In this document: one piece after another, positions 57,543 to 64,000 of the stretch
How positions within the stretch are numbered: position 1 is the stretch's first letter
How the letters are laid out: each line of letters begins with the position of its first letter
Source: Diphasiastrum complanatum
Taxonomy: Eukaryota; Streptophyta; Lycopodiopsida; Lycopodiales; Lycopodiaceae
Length of the DNA stretch: 64,000 nt
Direction: 5' to 3'
Assembly: GCA_029204225.1 (NCBI GenBank)
Contig: CM055095.1
Span: forward strand, 45,741,446 to 45,805,445
Translations under genes and position numbers: made by a program
The notes under the pieces: model-generated
The model's input: only the letters and a program-made list of their open reading frames with translations
Database searches by the model: none
Told to the model about the DNA's origin: nothing

Positions 57543-58932
57543 TTGGGTCAGGCAGGGTTCCGCACTCATTATTCCACTACAGATCACATATTCACACTTC
57601 GAGCCCTCATTGAGGAAGCTAGACACAGGAGAGAAAAGGTTTATTGTTGTTTTGTGGACTTCACGAAAGCCTTTGATTCTGTCCCATGCTCCTTACTCAT
57701 CCAGAGACTCCGAGACCTGGGTTTCTCTAAAGATATTATCCTAGCTGTCATGGCTCTCTATGAGAGGGTTTTGGGTTGCTTCCGTCATGGTAGTGGCATC
57801 TCTGAGCAGATCTGGAGTACTATTGGGGTTAAGCAGGGATGCTCTCTCTCACCAGTTCTCTTTGGATTATACATTGACGAGCTAGAGCAGGTCATCTCTC
57901 AGTGTGGTGGGGACGGTTGTCGGCTTGGGGACATTCTGATTGCCATCCTTCTCTATGCGGATGATGTGGTACTAGTCTCCCGTACCAGAGAGGGATTACA
58001 GAGACAGTTAGACTGTGTACACACCTTTTGTACTCAGTGGGGCTTAGGGGTGAACCTCTCGAAGGCCAAAGTTATGGTCTTCAATACCTCTCGGGACTTC
58101 ATGCAGCGCCAGGAGCTTACCTTTGACAGGCAGCCCCTAGAGGTGGTCTCTTCATACACTTACCTGGGTGTGCTCTTCTTTGGTCCTACCTTCAGTATGA
58201 GACAGACAGCTACTTCTAGACTTGGGAAGGGCCACTCTTCCCTAGTCCAGCTGGAGAGATTCTGCTTCCTAAAGTCTATTCGAGATGCCCCAAGTAAGTG
58301 CAGACTGTTTGACACCATCGTCACCCCCTCAGCATTGTATGCAGCAGAGATATGGTGTACATGACTATCATCTTCACATTGGTGCAGCATTTCACGCCTA
58401 CAGACCACCATGTTAGCTCGCATGATTCGAGCGAAGTCCTCGGTTCCAGATGAGATCGTACATTAGACGCTTTTTATACAGAGCATATCTTGACCGTACT
58501 TGGCGACATCAGCTGGGGGTTAAGCCTGACTACTACCGGACTCACTTTCTGGAGCAGGATGCCACTGGTCTTCCAGTTTTACCTCGCTATTTGTCCTCTG
58601 GGCTATCACACGGTCTCCGTTTCACTTTGGGACAGTTTAGAGTCTCCTCCCATCAGCTGGCTATTGAGACAGGTAGATTCCAGGGTACACCACGAGAGGA
58701 TAGACTATGCCTACTATGTCCCCTTCATGAACGGTCTGATGACGATGACGAGGACATACCACCTCACCGATGTCAGAGACAGTGTATCACTCATAGTCAT
58801 GCTGCAGTTCGCACTTCACGCCATGTTACGAGAGCACACAGTTTTCACCCTCCTAGACGACGTCAGCGACGGTCCATGTTACCTCAGGTTGCAGCTCGTA
58901 TCACATCTTTCTTCAGCAACAGCACTACATGA
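57543..58932 (+). pseudogene. LINE-E ORF2 RT fragment
   Basis: An uninterrupted RT stretch 57543-58364 with G-Q-A-G-F-R-T-H-Y-S-T-T-D-H, F-V-D-F-T-K-A-F-D, G-V-K-Q-G-C-S-L-S-P and Y-A-D-D-V-V, the best-kept RT of the five copies. A TGA at 58362 precedes a deletion. The C terminus (58450-58932) has lost the second half of the knuckle and the first PIP-like motif but keeps an Asp run and a final A-A-R-I-T-S-F-F-S motif. Non-functional. Confidence 0.85.
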
Positions 58933-59091
58933 TATTACTCTACTCCTGGCAGCTATATGGACAGTTGGCAATTTGTAGTTTATAGTTATGTTGTTCATTT
59001 CTCTTTTATGCATAGTTTTTTTTTTCTTGGAGACGTTTATATACGCTCCCACGGTTTTCACATACTTGACATGTACTCCATTTGGTCTTAT

Positions 59092-59105
59092 ATGCCTTTT
59101 GGCAT
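59092..59105 (+). other. LINE-E 3' hairpin ATGCC-TTTT-GGCAT
   Basis: Identical to LINE-A and LINE-B. Confidence 0.75.
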
Positions 59106-59253
59106 GGAAAAGACATTAATAAAGCTTTCTTTTCTTTCTTTCTCTCTGAACTCTCTCTCTGATTGGAGCGATGGAGCAGATTTTTGAGCAATGGAGCGGA
59201 TTTCTGATCTCGGATTTTCTCAGAGCTTCAGACTTCTAAATTTACATCTCTTA

Positions 59254-61798
59254 TTAGAGATTTCCAGCGCTCCAATCTATTCGAAAAATTTTCAGATTGT
59301 TCAACACTGCACCTACGGCAATGCCACTAGCATCCGTCTCTAGGTCAAAAGGTTTCTGGGTATCCAAAATCTTGAGAACTGGAGCCGTGGCCACAGACTC
59401 CTTCAAGTTCTCAAAACGTTGCTGAACTTCAGCATCCCATCGAACCACAGTGTTGTTTTTCCTTAACTGGTCCGTTAAAGGAGCAGCTATCCAGGAATAA
59501 TTCCTAACAAACCGCCGGTAGAACTTACAAAAGCCTAAGAAAGACTGTAATTGGCGTATATCGGCAGGCCTCGGCCATTTCTTAACCACAGCCACCTTGG
59601 CTGGGTCAACCGAAATACCCTCAGCTGTCACTACGTGACCCAAATACTCGACACGAGTTTTACACAACTCTGTCTTCTGAGCATTGACATACAAGACAGA
59701 AGCTTGTAACTTGCCCAAGACGGTCTTGAGATGAATCTCATGCTCCTCAACCGCTTTACTAAAATCCAATATATCGTCAATAAAATTGACGACAAACTTG
59801 CCCATATAGTCTCGAAAGACATCGTTCATGAGCATCATGAACGTGGCTGGGGCAATTATTAACCCAAATGGCATAACCAAAAATTCATAATGACCGAAAC
59901 GGGTTCGGAAGGCCGTCTTTTGGACGTCTTCATCTCGAATCTGTATTTGATGGTATCTACTTTTGAGATCTATCTTATTGAAAATGGTTGCACCTTGCAA
60001 CGCATCCAGTAGATCATCAATCCTGGGCATCGGATACCTGTGCTTTACAGTGATCTTATTCAATCCCATGTAATCTACACACATCCGGAAACTACCATCC
60101 TTTTTCTTAACAAGTAAAATAGGAGAGGCGAAAGGTGAATAACTCGGACGGATGTACCCCAGCTTGAGATACTCCTTCAACATCTTTCTGACTTCCTCTT
60201 CCTCTTTTAGGCACATCCTATAAGGAGGCCTACATACCGGACTTGCCCCTGGAACGAGCTCAATACGATGATCAACGTTCCGACTAGGCGGCAATCCCTC
60301 TGGCATATTAGTAATTAGCACGTGTTTAAACTGCGTGCGGATGGACTTCTCCAACTCACTTGCTGGGTCACATCTAGGCTGTAATGCAAATGCATGTGCA
60401 CTAGGGGATGCAAAAGTAAATGAAGCTTCTTGTGGTTTATTAGTGAGTGTGCTTATCTGATTATTACCAACATAAGAATCAAAACTGGAATCAACATTCA
60501 CATAACACAACCACAAATACTGAATCTCCATTCTCTTTATTTGCATATAGGTAACAAGAGGACCCTCAACAGATGGTCTCTCCCCCTTTAAGACATGAGA
60601 CATACCCTCATGCCCGAACTTATACACATGTGACTTAAAATCTATAGCGGGCTGCTTACTTGCATGCCACCGCTTACCAAGTACAATATCAAACTTAGCT
60701 AGTTTAGTAATTTCACTAACTTCTCGGTATACATCTGAATAGACAAAGACGCCCGAGAGATTCTTTCATCCCAAACCTCTGTTTCCTTACCATCTGGCAT
60801 CTCAACAGTATACCGGTAATCAGATGGAACAGTAGCCAAGTGAAATTTCCTCACCACACGAGAATTGATAATATTATGCGAGGAACCAGTGTCAAACAAG
60901 ATGAGCACGTCATGACCTTCTAGTTTTCCCCTCATGCGTATCACTTCACTATATGGAAATTGATAAGCTTCCCGCGCCTTGGTGGACAAGTAACAAACTG
61001 GTGCCTCTGGAACAAGCTTCCGCACCGAAATAGTCATGACATGACGAGTGTCCTCGTCATCACTTACCAACAAGTCATCCAAAATTTTCTCATCCTTGCC
61101 CTCATCTTGACGTTGCATAGTATGGAGCTTCTTGCCCGTACGACGAGGACAATCTTTGGAAAGATGCTTGCCAAGACAGAAAAAGCATAATCCGTCTTTC
61201 TTGGCCTTTTCCTTTTGCTCAGGACTGAGGGGAGACTTGTCGTAAGCACGACGAGCCATAGGAGATCCCGCCTTGCGCTCCAAAGTCTGCTACATCCGGA
61301 TAGGATCCTTCTGCGAAAAGCCTTTCTGACCAGCTTGGCCATACTTTCGCGAACCCTTCTTTTGAGGCCAGGTTGGCGCTCCAAATTCAGCCTTGGTGCG
61401 CACATTACCTTCAAAGTTGAGAGCTGTAGCAACTGCCTCTTCTAAGGTCTTGCACCCTTCATTAAGCACTGAAGGCCTCAACTCTTCACGAAGGCCAAAT
61501 ATGAACTTGTGGACTATCAGCCACTCGGGAATCTCTTCCGGAATCTTGATAAGTATCTCACGATACCTGTCAGCATATTCCTGCACCATGTACTGCTTCT
61601 AACGATGCAAAAGCCAAGCATCTGTCGCACGCACATGCTCATGTGGAGGAATAAACTGAGCTCTGAAAGCTCGCTTAAACTCAAGCCAGGTGGATGGAGC
61701 CTGATTAGACTTCAACAACTTGCGCCACCACCTGTCAGCAAAATCAATGAAATGGTAAGCAGCTTTGCGGACCCGCCAAAAAAAAAAACATAGCATGT
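59254..61798 (-). pseudogene. GypD: truncated gypsy gag-protease-RT
   Basis: On the minus strand: gag (61798-61290) with W-W-R-K-L and F-R-A-Q-F-I-P-P; zinc knuckle C-F-F-C-L-G-K-H-L-S-K-D-C (about 61190); protease L-F-D-T-G-S-S-H-N near 60900; RT (60400-59650) with F-I-D-D-I-L at the catalytic box and the F-R-T-R-F-G-H-Y-E-F block; RNase H cut off after E-T-D-A-S-G-I-A-V-G near 59300. No integrase or LTR. TAG at 61599, 61290 and near 60699. The 5' end abuts a copia fragment at an A-run (61780-61789). Closest in style to chromoviral gypsies. Confidence 0.85.
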
Positions 61799-62010
61799 GC
61801 ATCCAAAAGTTCTAAGAAAGTTGACACTCGGCCTCCTCTTGATTAGCATCTCAAAAGGTGTCCTCCCATCCAAAATAGCACTCGGCCACCTATTGCACAA
61901 GAAATTAGCACACAACAAAGCTTGATCCCAAAATGGCTTATCAAGGTTAGCACTTAACCTCAGGCTAAACGCATGGTTTGGTGGTACAACATGGACTTTC
62001 AAGGAAACTA
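61799..62010 (-). pseudogene. Ty1/copia integrase fragment
   Basis: The minus strand reads L-S-A-N-L-D-K-P-F-W-D-Q-A-L, C-N-R-W-P-S, R-T-P-F-E-M-L and L-R-T-F-G-C, the conserved region after the copia integrase core. No other copia part is adjacent. It separates GypD and GypE. Confidence 0.75.
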
Positions 62011-62097
62011 CCTTTTTTGGGTAGAAATGCACTTTTGTATATTTATACACTATTTTCAGCTAATACCTTTGACTTGCCATAGCTTTTTAATCGTACC

Positions 62098-64000
62098 TTG
62101 AAAGTATGTCAGCTAAGGCAATTGGTGCATCAACCCTTGTTCACTCCTGAAGTTTTTGCTGGGGAAAAGAAGGATAGAACCCCAAAGGCGGTCTTGCAAT
62201 GGCTGGATCAGTGGAATTCGCACTTTTCCATGCACGATTCATCCGAGGATAACAAGATCAATCTCGCCGTCGTGTACCTGCGAGGTAAAGCATTAACCTG
62301 GTGGCAAGATATAAGGGGTAAGCCTGAGGTTCCTAGGAATTGGGAGGATTTCTGTAAGGCCTTTAAGGCGGCCTTCCTTCCTATTCTTGATGATTTTGAA
62401 TTTCGTCAGTATGCAACGATCCATATGGGGAACCGGCCCCTAGATCAATATTTACAAGATTTTCAGGAGGTCTATTCTCGTTTTGCAACTAGAATAGATC
62501 CTTTGCTAGTAAAGTTGCATTTTATACTTGGGTTGCCAAGAGACTATCAGCTAGAGGTCAGGAGGAACCAGCCTCTTACCCTCGAGAATGTTGTTCACTT
62601 CGCCAAAATCTACGATGATACTCGTACAATGGCCAAGCCTGAGACTACTGTCTTGCCCGACGTAAGGGGTAAGAAGCCTTTCTTTCCAAAGAAATCGAAA
62701 GACAAGGCAAAGGATTGGTCTTCGGGTTCAGGTAAGTCGAAGAAAAAATCTACCTTGGACCAAGAAACCTTTATCAAAGCCAGAAGCGACAATCTATGCT
62801 TCAACTGCATGGAACCAGGTCATGTCGCGAAGGAATGTCCAAAGAAACAGAAAGCTAAAGGGGCATCTTTTAAGACGCCAGGTAACTCTAGCATATCCAT
62901 TGTAGATCTTTCCTTTGCTGGTAATTCTGTGTGTGAGCATTGTTGTTTTAATACGGCTGTTTTTGGCCCTCATGACTTCATTCGGATGAAGGGGATTGTA
63001 GGTGGCCAAGCCGTAACTGTTTTATTTGACGATGGTTCACGCTAATTTGTTGCAGAAGCTAAAGGTGGAAACAAGGCAAAGTGACCACCGATACACAGTG
63101 AAGCTGGCAACGGGAGTAGAAAGCCAAATTTTGGACCGGATAGTCCCACGTCTACCAATAGAGATTCAAGCCTATAAGGATAAATTAGACTTTCACATAA
63201 TGAATCTAGTTAGGGTAGATGTAATACTTGGAAAGGAGTGGTTCTATGAGAGGAACGAGTCTATGAGAAAAAACTATGTAACACACAGTTTGTCGTTCTT
63301 GCATAACGGCTCACTCATAGAATTAAATGGAAGTGTTGATATTTCTACTCCGTATATGCTTTCTGCTTTGGAAACAATTAAATGTATGGATGTTGTTGAT
63401 TCCAGTTCTTATTTATGTTGGTTAAAAAATTTTACTTACCATGAAGAACATAGCTTGCAATTTTACAATCTCCAAATGGAACTAATGTCTAATAACCTAG
63501 AGCAAGAAAACTCACCAGAAGGTGAAATTTTTAGGAAACTTAGGCAAGAATTTAACGATGTGTTTCCTGAACAGCTTCCTGAATTGTGTGGACTTTAAAA
63601 AGTTGAATAAATTAACGATTAAAAACTGTTATCCTTTGCCGCAAATGGATGAACTAGTTGATCGAATGCATGGTGCAAAGTACTTCACCAAAATCAATTT
63701 GAGATCAGGGTATCATCAGATTCGCACAAAGACTAAGAATGTTGAAAAAACTGGGTTTAGAACTAGGTACGGCCATTATGAGTTTCTGGTTTTACCATTT
63801 GGCTTGACAAATGCTCCAGCGACTTTCCAGCAGATGATGAACGATTTTCTTCGTCCATATATGGGAAAGTTCGTAATAGTCTACTCAGATGATATTCTCA
63901 TCTATAGTAAGACCTTGGAGGGGCATGAGGAGCATCTCAGAACTGTCTTAAAGTTACTTAGACAGGAGAAGCTTTTTGCCAAGGAGTCCAAATGCGTGTT
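62098..64000 (+). pseudogene. GypE: gypsy gag-protease-RT, running off the window
   Basis: Gag 62098-63045: A-L-T-W-W-Q-D, F-I-L-G-L-P-R and the zinc knuckle C-F-N-C-M-E-P-G-H-V-A-K-E-C (62797-62840). Protease active site V-L-F-D-D-G-S at 63015-63036, then a shift into frame 63026-63598. At about 63580 the text goes from F-P-E-Q-L-P-E straight to C-V-D-F-K-K-L-N, losing about 80-90 codons of the RT N terminus. RT continues to the window end with G-Y-H-Q-I-R and V-Y-S-D-D-I-L, Ser replacing the usual Phe/Val of the catalytic box. No 5' LTR was recognised. Non-functional. Confidence 0.85.

Larger units (their letters stand above)
57520..59160 (+). mobile_element. LINE-E: 5'-truncated LINE
   Basis: Begins in the RT domain about 70 bp after LINE-D's tail and runs to a CT-rich tail (59127-59160), with hairpin 59092-59105. 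ORF2 lost its thumb/zinc-knuckle parts by deletions near 58440 and 58730. Confidence 0.88.

Overview
This is nuclear DNA from a land plant with a large, transposon-rich genome. It carries nested Ty3/gypsy and Ty1/copia elements, APE-type LINEs, an hAT-like element with an 8-bp target duplication, and four spliced exons (GT-AG introns) of a plant SecY gene of the plastid SCY2 type. I cannot name the species; a fern, lycophyte or gymnosperm-like genome is only a guess. Nothing bacterial and no CRISPR array was seen.

Layout. 1-10.5 kb: old debris, namely a gypsy gag, copia fragments on both strands, a (GT)n(GA)n microsatellite, the end of an Athila/Tat-type LTR, and an hAT-like element (4621-6085). 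10.6-37.3 kb: one large minus-strand gypsy element (GypA, about 14 kb without insertions). It has 1.16-kb LTRs, a broken extra ORF downstream of integrase, and two arrays of the same 24-25-bp minisatellite. Two chromodomain gypsies are inserted in it: GypB (21144-28008, TSD AGTGG, a partial tandem dimer) and GypC (31417-37042, TSD AGAGG, non-TG/CA LTR ends) inside GypA's 5' LTR. 39.0-41.3 kb: the last four exons of the SecY gene, minus strand, the only convincing host gene. 42.2-59.2 kb: five copies of one LINE family (A to E), four of them in a head-to-tail chain joined at pyrimidine microsatellite tails. LINE-B ORF1 is split by a retroelement with 144-bp LTRs that each contain a tRNA-like sequence. 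59.3-64 kb: a truncated minus-strand gypsy (GypD), a copia integrase scrap, and a plus-strand gypsy (GypE) that runs off the window.

Most notable. (i) A miniature LTR element with a tRNA-like, Pol III-type sequence in both LTRs, which appears to have gained a copia internal region plus one copia LTR by recombination at the shared primer-binding site. (ii) A LINE family with a conserved 3' hairpin (one copy carries a compensatory change), a CT-rich tail in place of poly(A), and two PCNA-binding-like (PIP) motifs at the ORF2 C terminus. (iii) Twin minisatellite arrays inside one gypsy element. Nearly all element ORFs are dead. Their in-frame stops are mostly TAG at sites where relatives have glutamine, which fits CHG-methylation decay.
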